A stretch of DNA of 64,000 nt from Termitomyces sp. T153 (Eukaryota > Basidiomycota > Agaricomycetes > Agaricales > Lyophyllaceae). The notes beneath the pieces were generated by a model. It made no database searches. It saw nothing but the letters and a program-made list of their open reading frames with translations, and was not told the origin of the DNA. The DNA lies in the NCBI GenBank assembly GCA_018296165.2, contig JACKQL020000017.1:620001-684000 (forward strand), read 5' to 3'. This document shows, one piece after another, positions 37,330 to 50,797 of this stretch (the first letter of the stretch is position 1; each line of letters opens with the position of its first letter). The translations under genes were made by a program, and so were the position numbers.

Positions 37330-39790
37330 AAGCTCAGGTTTTTGAGGGACCAAGCCAAGTTCCTGTAGCTGTTGAGTGAGTTTGTAGCAAGGATAAGGAG
37401 AGCCCAGGAAGAGGTAAAAGCAGAGCTAGCAAAGGCTCAGGATGACATGGCACAGCAACATGGTTGGCAATGGACCCCAGCCCAGGTGCATATCCTACCA
37501 TAGAATACTTCACCAAGCAGGGGTCCAGTTTTGACCTGATTAGCTTGTCCAGAACCTTTGCAAATGCAACACAACTGAATGGGTGTAAGTGGTTTATGTT
37601 TTGTTGAGTCTTTGTCCATGACTCTTCTGGGATAGCATGGTGTCTCAACAATGGGAGCCTATTTCAAGTGTATATTTGTGCAGCAGCAGCTTCTGCCCAC
37701 AGGTCGCTCGGTAGGCTGCTTTCTGCTAACATACATTGAACACCCTCAATGACAGTGCAGATAGTGCACTTGATAAAGCCATTTTGCGAGTGTGCATATG
37801 GGACAACTGGTCTTATGACAATCCCATGAGTTGTGCAATAGTCTTCCCATCTCTCATTTAACCATTCACACCTGGCATCTACATGCACAACCTTCAGTTT
37901 TCTCCTGGTCTGCCACTCTGACTTGGTGTGGTATGTAGCAAATGCAGTGAGAGTAGTAGCTGCATTCTTCCTTGTCAGGAAGTAGCCTATGAGTCTCAAT
38001 GTACATCCATCAGCTACTAGCATCATGTATGATGCTCCTCCCAGTGACACCTTTGTTGATGGTCCCCAGAGATCCATATAGGTGCTGTTTGAATAGGCCT
38101 TGGTTTCATGCTCACCATTGTAAGGTCGGGATGTGTGCTTACCATACACACAATCCTCACACAATCCTTGAACCTCTAGATCACCTTTTACCATCAGCCC
38201 ATCCAGCAATTTTTCTTGGACCACCTTTTGGATTGCATCAACCCCTGCATGTCCAAAACAATGGTGCCAGCCATCCAAGTCCACTGGGATATCAAGATGG
38301 GTTATGATCATTGCAGTTGTTGGTTGCGCTTGGTGGAAGTTGTCAAGGAGGTACATTCCTTTGCTTCCTTCCATGACCAATACTACCTTTCCCTCTGGGT
38401 CCCTGAAAGTGGCCTTGCCCTGGGCAAACATTGTCAAGAAGCCAGCACAGTCAGATTTCCTGATGGAGATCAAGTTAGCTGATAAGTCAGGGGTATGCAG
38501 TGCATCCCTGAAAACTAGTTCAATGTTTCCCTGACCCATTCTGACTGTCTTCCTTACAGTGCCAGAGCCCATGATATGGAACATGTTATCTTTAGATGCA
38601 GCCTGCCTTTGTTGGGGTGTAGAGAAAGGTGTGTACTCTGAAAATGCTTCTTGATCAATGAAGCAATGATCAGTAGCTCCAGAGTCCATGAACATAGGAA
38701 CCATTCCATTCATCATATTCAGGGTCATCCTGGATTGATCTGTGGTGGAAATTGTGTACTGTGCAATGGGTGCCATTGTTGCAGCCAGTGTGTATGTTGT
38801 CTGCACTGTGTCTGCTGGGGTCATTGGGTTTGTGTTGGCTAAGCAGGCTGCAGGTGTGTTTGGGCTCTTGGGGTTAGTGCCTGCTGTTGATGCTGCAAGT
38901 GTCACTAATGCCTGCTCATGGTTTCTAAAGCTTGTTGGGAACTGTCCCTCTTTTCCACTGTCTTGCCAGTAGCAATCTCTTGATTGTATGTCTGGTATGT
39001 TTACAGTTTGGATTTGTGCAAAGTAATTTGTCCCTCTGGGGTCTTGTATCTGTTTGCAGAGCCATGACCAATGGCATTGTGACCTTTTGGAGTTTCAGGT
39101 GTTTCCAGTGAAGCAAGAGTCCCAATACAAGATCCATTGCATTTATGGTCAAGTACATGCTAGCTACAATGGTATTCCATGATTCCAGCAAGGACATCAT
39201 GATGATGGATTGAAAAGTGAGGTCAGATATGTTTGCTCCCTTTTCTGTGGCATTTGCCCAATTCATGTGCAGGTCTGTGATATGTGTTGGAAAGTCCATT
39301 CCATCTGTGAATCTAGTGGATTTGAGTGCATTTTTGGCACCTATAGCCACCAGCTTGGACATCACCCTGTATGCATCTGTGAGTGACTTCATGCTTCAGT
39401 GGCCATTCTGTCCATTTTGACCCCCAGTCCAACCAGGTTTTTGCAGTTGTATATGATCAGTCCAAGTGTCCAAGTGTCTTGTAGGTCCCAGTCAGCAGCT
39501 GAGGGGTTGTCAGAGAACTAGCTTGAGGTTTCAGATGTTTCTGATTTTATAGGGGTGTCTGGGTTTCCACCCCCTGGTTTTGGGATAGTTCCTTCTAGGT
39601 AACCTTTTGCTCCACAAGCTCAAGCTGCTATTAGGACCCAATTTTTAAAGTGGACAAAATTTGTTTTGTCAAATTGCTGGTCTTCTGGAAACATGGGTGG
39701 TCTGCTGTTGGATGTATTATTTGACATGGTGTGTGTAAAAAAAGTTTTTGAGTTGTCTGGCAAGTCTGTTGCAAGGATTGAATTTTTTCG
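37330..39790 (-). mobile_element. Truncated Ty1/Copia retrotransposon (gag, protease, integrase only)
   Basis: Read on the minus strand, a gag start lies near 39730 (PPMFPEDQQFDKTNFVHFKN), followed by gag at 38925-39392 ending in a degenerate CCHC knuckle (CTNPNCKHTRH). Frame 37664-38905 then carries the retropepsin motif MDSGATDHCF, a gag-pre-integrase zinc motif (HHCFGHAG with CEDCVYGKH) and the integrase core (YMDLWGP, VVHVDARCEWLN). The third catalytic residue is lost: QNGFIKCT replaces the usual glutamate region. The integrase tail runs on in other frames to about 37330 (CVAFAKVLDKLIRSKLDP), after which reverse transcriptase and RNase H are missing. I found no flanking LTRs. The element is frameshifted and dead. 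Confidence 0.85.
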
Positions 39791-41597
39791 CAGGAAAATA
39801 GCTATGGGGCCCATAACCTGTAAGTAGTCAAACCCTCAGAATGTCACAACAAGTGGAGACAACTGAATTGAGTACCTGTAAGTAGTCAAACTACAAGAGC
39901 TGATTAGATACAGGAAATAATATGTAAGTAATAACATACCCCTCAGAATGTTGCAATGAGTGGAGACAACTGAGGAAAAAAAAACTATTTGTGTATGTAG
40001 TATAAGTAAGTATCCAAATAAGGTTTGTACAGCAAAGTGTTGCAAACATAAGGATAGTGGTGTATGTCATACAACAAATAGAATAAGAAGAAGAAAACAA
40101 ATGAGAAATGAAAGAATGTAAGGTGAGCCTGACCATCATATGTCAACAGTTTCTATTTGTTACTGAGTTTTGTTCATACCTGAAAATTGACCAAGTTAAA
40201 AACAAGAAGAACAGCAAGGCAACATGCATGCAAAGTTGAGTCAGTTCTTGTTGTGAGGTTGGTGCAGCATGGGTTGCATGGATTCCCTTCTTCTACATCT
40301 TTGTTTGTTCCTTGAAAAGTTGCTGATATTTCTGTATGCTTGGTGAGTCTTGTGTACATAGGAAAATTGATAAAACAAACTTCCCTTGTTGCCAAATCAC
40401 AAGTTTTCCAAACAGTGGCATACTCACCTTTCATGGCTTCAGGATGGGATGTGAGGCAGTCAATTGCATACAGATTACTGTACAAAAAATTTTCAGTGTC
40501 CAGGTCAATTAGAATTTTGGTTCCCTACTGAGCCAAAATCACTCCATCTTTTGGCTTGGGTTGTTTCAAATTAATTTCCTTCATGGTGAAAGTTTTGGCT
40601 GGGAGGTCAGCTTGAGGGATTGAGATGGGCACTGGTGGGATAGCAATATTTTTTCTGGAAGGTTCACAGATGAGTTGAGTGCTCACTTGAAAAAATCAAC
40701 TTACAAAGGATTTAAGATGAGACAGTGCTTGGGACATTAAAGATGAGGTGGACCTCCAGTAGAATTTGGCACAGTGGTTGAAGCAGACTTGGAGCTTTGG
40801 GTTCTGATGGAACAGGCAGCTTGAGCTTTGAGCATGGTCATGATGAGGTGGCCAAGGTTGTGGACAGTTGTTCAAGGTTAGTTACTTCATCTCTAATTTG
40901 ATAACTTGAAGTGTCAGTAAAGCTTATCACATAGAAAAAGGCAATATACACATACTTTAGCATTGGCATCTCAACTTTTTGCTGATTATATGCACTAATA
41001 ACATCTTGGTGTGCATGATTTTTGGCATTAGAAAGGTTGGAATGAGTAGCATTTGTGAGAGTTACCATCTGAAAGGATGGTATATGCTATATGGAAGGGA
41101 TTGATACCAAATCTAAGGTCAAAACAGCTTATTTGAATGGCTTGGTATCTGTGTTTGAGATCCTGGAAGTGGGCTACCAAGGAATGTCATAATTTACTAC
41201 AGAAGATATCAGGAAACAAGTGACTGACTTCAAAAGGTTGGAACTCATTTGTGAATCTTGAATTTGGCTAGAAAGCAGAGTCAATGAGTGTATAATTGTA
41301 CTGATCTGGTGACCTACAGGGTATTGGAGCTGATGAGAGTAGCTAGGGAAGTCCATTCTGGAGAGCAATGTGAGTGAATGGAAGGAGAAATCAAAGGGAG
41401 GACTAGCCATTGGAGGGATGGTAATGGGACAAAGACAAGGATGTGACTTAGGATGAATTGTATTTTGTAGTCACCACATGACATGAATAATATTTACTTC
41501 TAGTACACTACCCTCAACTCCTGTATGTGGATTAAATGTGTTCTGATCCAAATGCAAGGCCACAAACTCCAAGTTGTTCTTCCTTGCCCTAGAGACT
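39791..41597. other. Decayed repeat sequence between the two Copia elements
   Basis: A local duplication occurs at 39822-39980: cctgtaagtagtcaaac appears twice, and the block cctcagaatgt through agtggagacaactga appears twice. Minus-strand frames at 40838-41068 and 41174-41410 look like leftover coding sequence, but no family is recognisable and stops interrupt them. The sequence is AT-rich, like the elements on both sides. Confidence 0.45.
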
Positions 41598-41883
41598 TGT
41601 TGGCCTAGGCTTATCTCATCTCTTCATTGGTCATGTGCGATTACATAGTTTACATCCACATCATCATTCTTACTTCCTCAGTTTGTTCTACCATCTCTGT
41701 GGTTGATGCTGAGGCAGTAAGTTGACTGATTGCTACTGATGTCTATAATAGCTTACTCTATTCTGTAGCACATTTTCTTGTTGCTACTAGGTATGAAATA
41801 TATTTTGTTCTTCCATCTCTGTGGTCAATGTTGAGGCATGTGTTTTCTTGTCACCACTAGTTGTTCACAGTGTGGGGCTAGCA
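41598..41883 (+). repeat. 5' LTR of the Copia element
   Basis: 286 bp, beginning tgttggcctaggc and ending ggggctagca. It matches the copy at 47454-47739 in length and along its whole course, with scattered substitutions. Confidence 0.92.
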
Positions 41884-44800
41884 GGTTATGGGCATCCTTT
41901 TTGGATTGCTGTGCTCATACTAATCTGCTGAACAACTCATTCAACATCCCTGTTTTTTTAGTCTTTTTCATTATTATACTTCCATCTCTTGATTGATCTT
42001 GGTTGATCATACAGTTTGATCCTTCTGGATTTCACATCTCTCTAGATGCTGTCTCCTCATACAATGGCTGACTCTTTTGGTCCTCCAAACTTGTCTTCTC
42101 ATCATCCTAGGTTGACTCCAGGACCACTCCCTTGGACTCATTCACAGAGTAATGCCAGTCTCCCAGCTTTTCTGCATCATGATCTGCCTCCTCATTTCTT
42201 TGATTCTCCTCCTACTCTTGTTTTGGATAGTTATAATTAATTACCAAAGCTTCTCCATCATATTTGACTGCATATACCTACCTATTCTGCTCATACTTTT
42301 GTTCCTTCACTTGATACTCCTACTCCTTCAAATTTTCATAATTCTTTGCAAACTTTCCATGCTCCTGCACCTATTCATCCACCTCAACTGCCACCTGGTT
42401 CTGTTTGGCCAGTTTTGGTTCCTGTTCACTCACCATTGGATACAGGTTTTCATTGTTTTCATCATTTTCCTACTTCACCTCCTGTAGCTCCACCTTTACC
42501 TTGCTCTCCTTTTCTTCACAATAGATTTACCCCTACTACTCCAATTCAACATGGTTTTCTTGTCATCCCTCTGTATTTTTACCTCCTTCACTGTTTCTTC
42601 ACCCATCCAAACATACTATGCCCTCTGTTCTGACACATGCTTCTCCACCTTTATTTTCTCATCCTTTGATGCCTTCTCCTCCTCCTTTTGTCTCCAAATC
42701 ATCCTCCTGCACCTCAGATTTTTCAACCTTTGCCTCCAGTACCAATTTTTATTCCTCCACATACTGATATTCCTATTTATCCTCCCACTTGTTGTTTACC
42801 TAATCCTCCAGTTCATCAACCTACAGGTTCTTCTTTTGATAGTAGTAAATTTCCTCCCCTTTCTAATATTCCTTGCATGACTGGATCAGCAGACTGGAGC
42901 TCCTGGTATACTCATGTAATGACTTTGATTGAGTATCTTGGTCTGACTGGCCACATCTGTCCCATTCCTCCTCTGAGCACTCCTTACAATGCACCTTGTT
43001 GTATAGTGGTTCCTCTCCCATATCTGCCACACAACACTCTTGCCAAGAAACAGGAATATGAGATGTTTTGGCATGATGATCATGTCTGTTTGCATGTCTT
43101 GACTGAGAAACTTTCAACTGAGATTCTTAGCTGCCTCCCTCCCTCACACAGCAGACCATTCAATTTTCCTACTTGAATTGCTCATAATGTTCTGGCCTGG
43201 TTTCAGATACAATATAGTGTTGGTAGTGCTGTGTTGGCTCAGAAAATTTATCAATCAGTTCTTCAATTGCAGTGTGCACCTATGGCTATTCCAGCTTACA
43301 TTCAGGCTGAGCAAATGGCTGTGAATCAACTAGCTAAGATGGATTGGGACTTCTTGAATTATGATAGGATTCAGGGATTCATAGATGGTATTCTACCCTT
43401 ACAGTCCTTTGCTCCACTATGTGATGAGGTTAGTTGCTCCTGGAGTGTTGGACCTCAGGGTACTTTTGATTTTGAGACTCTTGCCAATCAAGTTCTTGAT
43501 ATTGATATTGAAGTTCACTGGTGCCAGATGTCTACTCAATCACAGACTACAAATGACAAGAACAATCAATGAAAGCTCTCTACCACTTCTTCTTCTTCTG
43601 ATACATTGTCACTACCAACCACTGTCTTGTTTATGGACTCTAATGTTCCATGTCACTTGAATACTGATAATAATACAGCACCTCACCTTTGTCATAAAGC
43701 CAACATTGCAGTTCCAGAATCCACTACAGAGTCCATTTCTCCTACACTGCCTTTTGTCTATAATGACAGTAGTCCTGTACTACCAGCTATTGCCAAGGAA
43801 GACAATGATATTATTTTGACTCATTATATTCCTGATTCATCTGATTCCAATATCACAGCATATCAAGTTTTCATCACTTCTGCTGATGAGACACTGGTTG
43901 CAGACATATCTCTGAGGTTCAATTTGATTCTTGACTTGGGATGCATGATGCATATTATAAAGGATAAATGTCATTTCTGGACATATTGACCTGATCTTGC
44001 TGTTCCAGTTGGCACAATTAATTGTGGAACTCTAAGAACTTAAGTGCATGGCAAAGTTTGTTTTTGTATTCATGTGGGTGGCAAGAATATTGTTCTTTGT
44101 CTTACAGACTGTCTCCATGCTCCTGATGTACTGATAAATCTCCTATCTGTGGGTGCTATGGTCAAACATGACATGAAGATCATTTTTGAACAGGAATCAA
44201 CATCATTATTCTTTCCTGTTTCAAAGATCAACAGAACACCACTCCAAGCATTCATTCACAATCAACTGTCACTCTTCTTTTGTGATTTTGTTCTGCCTGA
44301 GTCTCCTTCACCTAATATCATAACAGCATTCCCAGCAATCATGTCATTGACTACATCTTTCCCTTGTGTACCTGTTACTTCAGATTTGTGGCATTGCTGT
44401 CTTGGACATCTTGCTCAGGACACTACTAGGGCTACTCTCACAAAGAATTATACATCTGGGGTTGACTACGTTGGTGGTTTCTCTGACAATCACTGTATAC
44501 CATGCATTGTTGGAAAACAACTGGCTTGACCTTATGATAATTTTGGTTGTCATGCAGGAAAGATATGCAATCTGATTCATATGGATTCTTGTAGTCCATT
44601 TCTGGTTCAGTTTGTGAATAAACATTTGCATCACTTTCACTCCTTACTAGATGATTTCTCAAATCTTGGAAGTACTTCTCTCCTTGTATCTAGGGATCAG
44701 GCTTTCAATCATTTCAAAGTTGCAACAGCTCAATGGGAACTCAAGTCTGAAAAACAAAGTTCTCACTATTAGATGCAATGGTGCAAAAGAATTCATTCAA

Positions 44801-47453
44801 GGTGCTCTTCACTCATACCTAGATGAAAAAGGCATAATTGTCCAAATACCACTGCATATGCTCACCAACAGAATGGAAAGGCTGAACATTACATACACAC
44901 CATTCAGGATACTGCCTAGGCTCTTATGGCTGACTCTGGTTTACTGCTGTTGTTTCTTGGTGACACTATTCTCACCACTCAATACCTTTTTAATTGACTT
45001 CCCACTTTGATGTTACTTGTGTTAACAACACCATATGAAATCATGGAGGGTACAAAACCTGATTTATCACATCTTTGTGTATGGGGTTGTCAATGTTTTG
45101 TCCTTCATCCTCATGAAACTTGGAATAAAGGTGAAACTTGTTGTTTTGAGGCTGTCTTTGTGGAATACAATGAAAATTGCATTGACTGGCAAGTTAGAGA
45201 TCTAAATGGTCACTACTTTTTCTCCAGAGATGTCATTTTCAATGAAAACATCCAAGGTTGTCTCAAACCTACACCAGATTGTGCTCATTCACAATCACCC
45301 ACATGCTCAATATCACCATTACTCCCTTCATCTTTATCACCAACTCATCCTTCTTCTGCTTCATCAATACCTCTATCACCATCATCCCTCTCTCCTCCCT
45401 CTCCACTCCCCAACTCTTCTTCAAAATCTTCTTCTCCCTCTTCTCCCACCCCAGAACATCCTTGTCACACAATTGTTTGTACAACTACAGGTCAAGCTTA
45501 TTTTCAAGAAATCATCAAATGCAATGAACATCTTACTCAACTTTGATCAAATCATGAAGCCAAGATCACCCACATCAAAGTCTTTCAGCAATACTAGATA
45601 TTGATGCCTTGCTAACAACAGCAAATTTTGCACCAGTCCAGGATGATCTTCTTTCTTTTGAAGGACCTATATTAGCTGATTATAAGGCATACATAGTTCA
45701 TGGACCAGACCCTCTGTGTTTTCAAACACCTTGAACATATGATCTCAACAAACCTCCTGAGAACTATCATGAGGTGACACATTGTAGTGATGCAAGTATA
45801 TGGCAAGCTGCTATGCAATGCAAAATTGACAGTCTAAATGAACAAGGTGTTTTTGCCCCTGCTCATCTCCCTCATGGCCATAAAGCTATTGGTGTCAGAT
45901 GGGTTTATGCACATAAACTAAATTCAGATGGTTCAATAATCCAAGGAAAAGAAAAAGCACATCTTGTTGCACAAGGATTCAGTCAACAACTAGAAGGCTA
46001 TGGTTCAACATATGCTCCAGTTGCAAAAATGATGAGTATTAGAATCACACTTGCCTATGCCACTCTACATGATCTGGAATTATCCTCTTTTGATGTGAAG
46101 ACTGCATTCTTGAATGCACCACTGACACATGAAATATAATGTAAACAGATTCTGGGTTTTCCTGAAAAAAATTCAAAGAAGGTCAAAAGAGTCTTATGCA
46201 CTTTATATGGTCTGAAACAAGCATCTTACAAATGGTATGCTCTACTTCACAAATGACTGGAGTCTCTGGGTTTGACTAGATGTGCTGTTGATCATGGTGT
46301 TTTCTTTGGACATTTCTTATCACCTCCCTACCCATCAATTCTGACTCTCAAGGAATGAAGCCTTATTCATAATAATCTACATTCATGTTGATAATTGGCC
46401 TAAATGCTACAAACTCAAAACCACTTTATGATTGGATCATTGAAGAATTGAACAGATATTTTGAAGTCAAGGACTTGGGACCCACTTCACTTTATCTAGG
46501 CATATGAGTGGATCAAGATCAAGAACAAAAGAAACTCTGGTTATCACAGAAAGGATATGTTCTTGACTTATTCATTGTACAATCTTCTTGATGCAGCACC
46601 ACTTTCACTACCCATGAATGGCAACCTACATGATTTACCTGATTCTCCCCCAAACTCAATTCCTGAAGTTCATGACAAAAGACATAAAAGTTCACTTTCA
46701 ATACATTGTTGGATCCATTTTCTATTTGAGCATCTGTACTTGACTGGATTTCACTTTCACAGCTATGTCTTTAGGCCAATTCAATTCAAATCCTACATGG
46801 GCACATCTCCTTGCTGCAAAACAAGTATTATGATATATCTCTGGAACTCAAGACTATGCACTTGAATATAACTTCAATCATCCCTCATCTGAACCACCTG
46901 CTTGACTTCTCCTACCATCCAATTTTGGGATTGTTGATGATGATTGGGCATCTGATGCTACTACTCATAGAAGCATATCAGGTTTTGCTTTCTTCATCTA
47001 CTCCAGTCTCATCTCATGGTCCTCTGTAAAACAGCATACTGTGGCTCTCTCATCAACAGCAGCGGAATACATGGCAATGTCCCATGCAATTTGTGAAGTG
47101 ATTTCAATTTGATTCTTCCAAACAACCATAGACCTTCCAATCCCTTGACCTCTCCTGATTTTCTGCAACAATAGAAGTGCTCTTGAAATTGCAAATTCAG
47201 ACTCAAGAACCTCTAGATCAAAACACATTAATATTCAATATCACTTTATCTGAGAACAACTTCAAACTGGTTCCTTCACTACATCCTGGATCTCAACTTC
47301 TGACATGATCATTGATATTCTCACAAAAGCTCTTCCTCAAAATTTGCACTACAAGTTTATTCCAACTCTTGGTCTGGTCTCTAGACAATAAGTTGCTTTA
47401 CTTTATTTTATTCTATTCATTACCTTACAACCACTTTGTCAATAATGGGGTTG

Positions 47454-47739
47454 TGTTGGCCTAGGCTTATCTCATCTCCTCATTGGTCATGTGCAATTAC
47501 ATAGTTTACATCTACATTGTTGTTCTTACTTCCTCAGTTTGTTCTTCCATCTCTGTAGTCAATGCTGAGGCAGTAAGTGGACTGATTGCTACTTATGTCT
47601 ATAATAGCTTACTCTATTCTGTAGCACATTTTCTTGTCACCACTAGGTATGAAATATAGTTTGTTCTTCCATCTCTGTGGTTGACACTGAGGCACACATT
47701 TTCTTGTCACCACTAGTGGTTCACAGTGTTGGGCTGGCA
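47454..47739 (+). repeat. 3' LTR of the Copia element
   Basis: 286 bp, beginning tgttggcctaggc and ending tgggctggca, directly after a purine-rich tract. It pairs with the 5' LTR at 41598-41883. Confidence 0.92.
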
Positions 47740-48719
47740 AGCCTCAAGCCCAGAACTACTGGGACAGGTAGAATGATGCAAGTTGAGACCAATATACTTC
47801 CACCCCAAACATGTTGAGCTGTGACAGATCTATTAAATAGTGACAAACATGTCAAACAGTGACCACACATGACTGATTTGCTTCGATCATGCCCTCAACA
47901 TCTATCTTGCCTCAAACCCAATACCCTGATTCTGTTCTCAACCAAGACTTGAACCATAAAAGGCTGTCAGGAAGGCAGTCTCACTGGACCAGTCAAGACA
48001 GGACAACAGTCACTTCATTGCTTGTAAGACTAGATCACATACAGTAGTAATAATAGTAGCTTCTCACCTTTGTTGCTTGTAAGACTAGATAAGATGCAAC
48101 AAAGGTGGATGCTTCTTTTTGAGTATTCCTCATGTGATCCATAGCATCTTTTATCCCTTCAACTATTTCTCCATCCTTATTGTAGGAAGTTTGCTATGGC
48201 AGGCTTACAAACCAACCCCTTGCCCAGGTCAAATCAGAGTTTACAAGACTCACAGTTGAGGACAATATAACATTAATCTGATCAAGCTTTGTCATGTTCT
48301 AAATATGAATATACAAACAGCAATCCAAATTTGAACAATTTGGAAAAATATCAAAAGAGAACCTGAACAGGTCAGATCTAGACCTCAGTTTTCAGATCTG
48401 TCCTGATCTGCCCATATCCAGTTCTCACTGGGAATTAGATCTTGTACATGCTGATGGCAGCAACTCTGTGACTATGTGATGATCAACTCAGTAATTTTGA
48501 ACATGTTGAAACAGCCAATGTCAATCTTTATCTTCTGTCAGCTATGGTCAATAGGAGTTACCACAACTCAAATTTAGGATATTGAGTAGCAGTTGTAGTA
48601 TGCCCAGGCACACACAATTCTCTATGAAATTTGTAGTGCTATTCTACTTCATCCCTAGATGTACAAATTAAAGATACTATGGTGCAGGGTCAGTGCATGC
48701 ACACACAGAGTCTTGCATT
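47740..48719. other. Non-coding, AT-rich region between elements
   Basis: No gene or known element is visible. A short repeated phrase, ttgcttgtaagactagat, appears at about 48018 and 48074. Confidence 0.5.
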
Positions 48720-49370
48720 GCTTCAGACAGTTTCAGACCACATTATAAATGGTATGACAAGATATAACAAGATCTGAGTGGCTCTCCAACATTTGGCAAT
48801 GCCACTGTGTAATACTGGCTGGGAAAATGTTCTACAGAAGCTGACAATTCCTGATATTGGTGGCATCACAGTGTTGGAGGATGAGTGCTTGGAGGGCTCA
48901 CAAAGCATAAGCTGGATTTACTTTTCAGATGGGGATGCTCTAGAGGAGAAAGGGAAACAGAAAGGTGTATTGAGCTGTCTGCTTGTATCTAGTGAATCAG
49001 TTGATCTCCTCTTCAGCCCTCCCAATTGAATGGTGCAAAGCTAGGACTTGTGCACATTGATGACAAGAAGAGTGTCTCCTCCTTGATGAGGAGATGTGAA
49101 AAGGTTCTTGCATTCCTTCAATATCAGGAGCATCTATGGAGCATCTATGCCATTGCAACATATCCACACATTGATGGCTATACAGCAGCTGGCCTATGGG
49201 CTTATGCACAATGTCAGGCAATGTTTCAGTGCCAATTACATATTGAATGCAAACAGAAATGGTTGAGTTTGAGCTCTCAGCTCAATAGTGGTATTGGGGC
49301 ACTGAATGGAGACAAATTCTGGGTTGAACATTTGTCTACCCCTTTCAGTTGGTACTAGCCCTGAATTGTA
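48720..49370 (+). pseudogene. Remnant of a KDZ-type (Kyakuja-Dileera-Zisupton) transposase C-terminus
   Basis: Two frames, 48778-49029 and 49026-49358, read as one decayed protein. The junction carries LPIEWCKAR-like residues (from another frame), then MRRCEKVLAFLQYQEHLW, GYTAAGLWAYAQCQAMFQ and a terminal basic-aromatic stretch. This order (IEWCKAR, then a helix ending in VLAFL with aromatic residues, then GLxAYAxxQA) is what I know from the C-terminal region of KDZ transposases of mushroom fungi. The upstream part of the transposase is absent. The call rests on motif memory, so confidence is moderate. Confidence 0.55.
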
Positions 49371-49644
49371 TTTTTTTTTTGATTTTTCATAACTATCTCC
49401 ATGTCCTCCATGAATATTAGACATAGCATATTGTTCATACATACATATGAATGGTATTGATATAAACAGTATTGACAGAGACTGTCAATCAATTTAACAC
49501 AGCTGAAGGCTAATCCAAATGACAACCAAATGGGACAAGTGTCAGGGGATGTCCCATTCCCTCTTTGTCCTGTTCTCCCTCCTTATGGTTTTCCTTTATT
49601 CTCCTTTGCTTTCCCTATTTGCTGGTCCCAGTTCTAGCCCTCAG
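49371..49644. other. Short spacer before a solo LTR
   Basis: AT-rich then pyrimidine-rich spacer of 274 bp with no recognisable element. The last five bases, ctcag (49640-49644), are the target duplication of the adjacent solo LTR. Confidence 0.6.
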
Positions 49645-50797
49645 TGTCAGGTTCCACTGACTGTGGGGGCTCAGCTACACTGGGTGAATCCTTACTAGGC
49701 AAACATGATTCCCTGCACTGATAACTGGGCACTCAGAGAGGGTCTAAGCATGGGGGACTTGTGAGGGCAAGCAATGGGGAGTGATCCAAACAAGTCTGGG
49801 GGGGTCCAGAGAAGTCTATAATGAGTTGCGGGGTAAGAGATGGGCTTGATGAGGCATCAGGTACAAGTCTGGAAGCAAGTATTGTAGGTGTGGAGGAAGC
49901 AGAGGCTATGCAAGTGATGGGAGCAGAGCTGGGGCTTGATGGGAGATCAACAGAGGTTGATAGCTTTTGGAACCAAGCAATTAGTGAGGTCTGGAGTTGG
50001 TTTGACAAATGTTCAGGGGTTGTAATCATAAGTGCGGAGTTTGTAAAGTCAAGAGAACTTGGACACAATAGTAGAAGCAGAGTCAAACAAGACAAGACAG
50101 AGTTGAGTGGAGCAAAATGGAGTTGAGACAAGATTGAGACAGGAATGAAAATAGATTCAGGGAGAAGATACAAAACAATAACGAGAACGACAACAGAGAT
50201 AGAGACAAGACAAGACCAGGAGACTGGGAGAAGAGGAAACATAGCATGGAACACAAAACACAAAACAGAAACAATCAGAACCACATCAGGTAAGGCAATA
50301 TCAAGACTAGAGTATGAGGAGCTACTCTATGACTTATATACTGACTACTGGAGAGCTCTGGGGGACAGCAGGTGTGGTGGTGGGGCTTGGTGGAGCCATG
50401 CAGAGTCGATGGGTGTTGGTTGTAATCAGGGGGTGGGCCAGTGATATTCTGCTGGGATCAGCTGAGAATGTGGGTTGTCCCAAGGTTGTTGTGGTACTCC
50501 AGAGTAGGTCAGGTGAACCAGGGTGGTGAGCTGGTGATGTATGACAGAGTCAAGAACAGCAGGGGAGGGTTCTTGGGGCTCTGGTCAGTCAGGGAAAGTG
50601 TTGATGGCTGCAGAGAAGGCATTGGAGTGGGCCAGAGGGCTGTCAGAGTTTGCCAGAGAAGCATCGGAGTTACCCAGAGTGGGTGCAGAGGGTGTATGAT
50701 GGTTGGGGGGTTTGAGGGGGCATTGGGGGGGGGGGGAACTCTGGGGAAGTGAGCAGGCTGGGAATGAGGTCAGGGGTCCAGGGAGCAGGTCATGACA
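49645..50797 (-). mobile_element. Solo LTR, Ty3/Gypsy-type, minus orientation
   Basis: On the minus strand it begins tgtcatgacct at 50797 and ends aacctgaca at 49645, 1153 bp. It is flanked by a perfect 5-bp target duplication, ctcag (49640-49644 and 50798-50802). It shares internal landmarks with the second solo LTR at 51788-52988 (TGTCATGACC start, the phrase translating as NSDASLANSDSPLA, a pyrimidine-rich second half, and a gagcccc..gtcag.ggaacctgaca end). No internal coding region remains, so it is the product of LTR-LTR recombination. Confidence 0.9.

Larger units (their letters stand above)
41598..47739 (+). mobile_element. Full-length but inactive Ty1/Copia retrotransposon
   Basis: The element is 6.1 kb with two LTRs of 286 bp each. 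Order on the plus strand is gag (about 42046-43572, several frames), protease (near 43930, where the expected D-S/T-G reads DLG), gag-pre-integrase zinc motif (44390-44520), integrase (44530-45120), reverse transcriptase (45774-46330, with the conserved SFDVKTAFLN), RNase H (about 46930-47110, TAAEYMA) and the pol tail to 47390. Many stops and frameshifts split it; the YVDD box of the reverse transcriptase reads HVDN. A polypurine-like aataatggggttg precedes the 3' LTR. Flanks are agact and agcct, a 5-bp target duplication with one mismatch. This is the Copia order (integrase before reverse transcriptase). Confidence 0.92.

Noticed and set aside
49733..50284. 183-residue minus-strand frame
   Set aside because: It lies inside the solo LTR at 49645-50797 and is LTR sequence.
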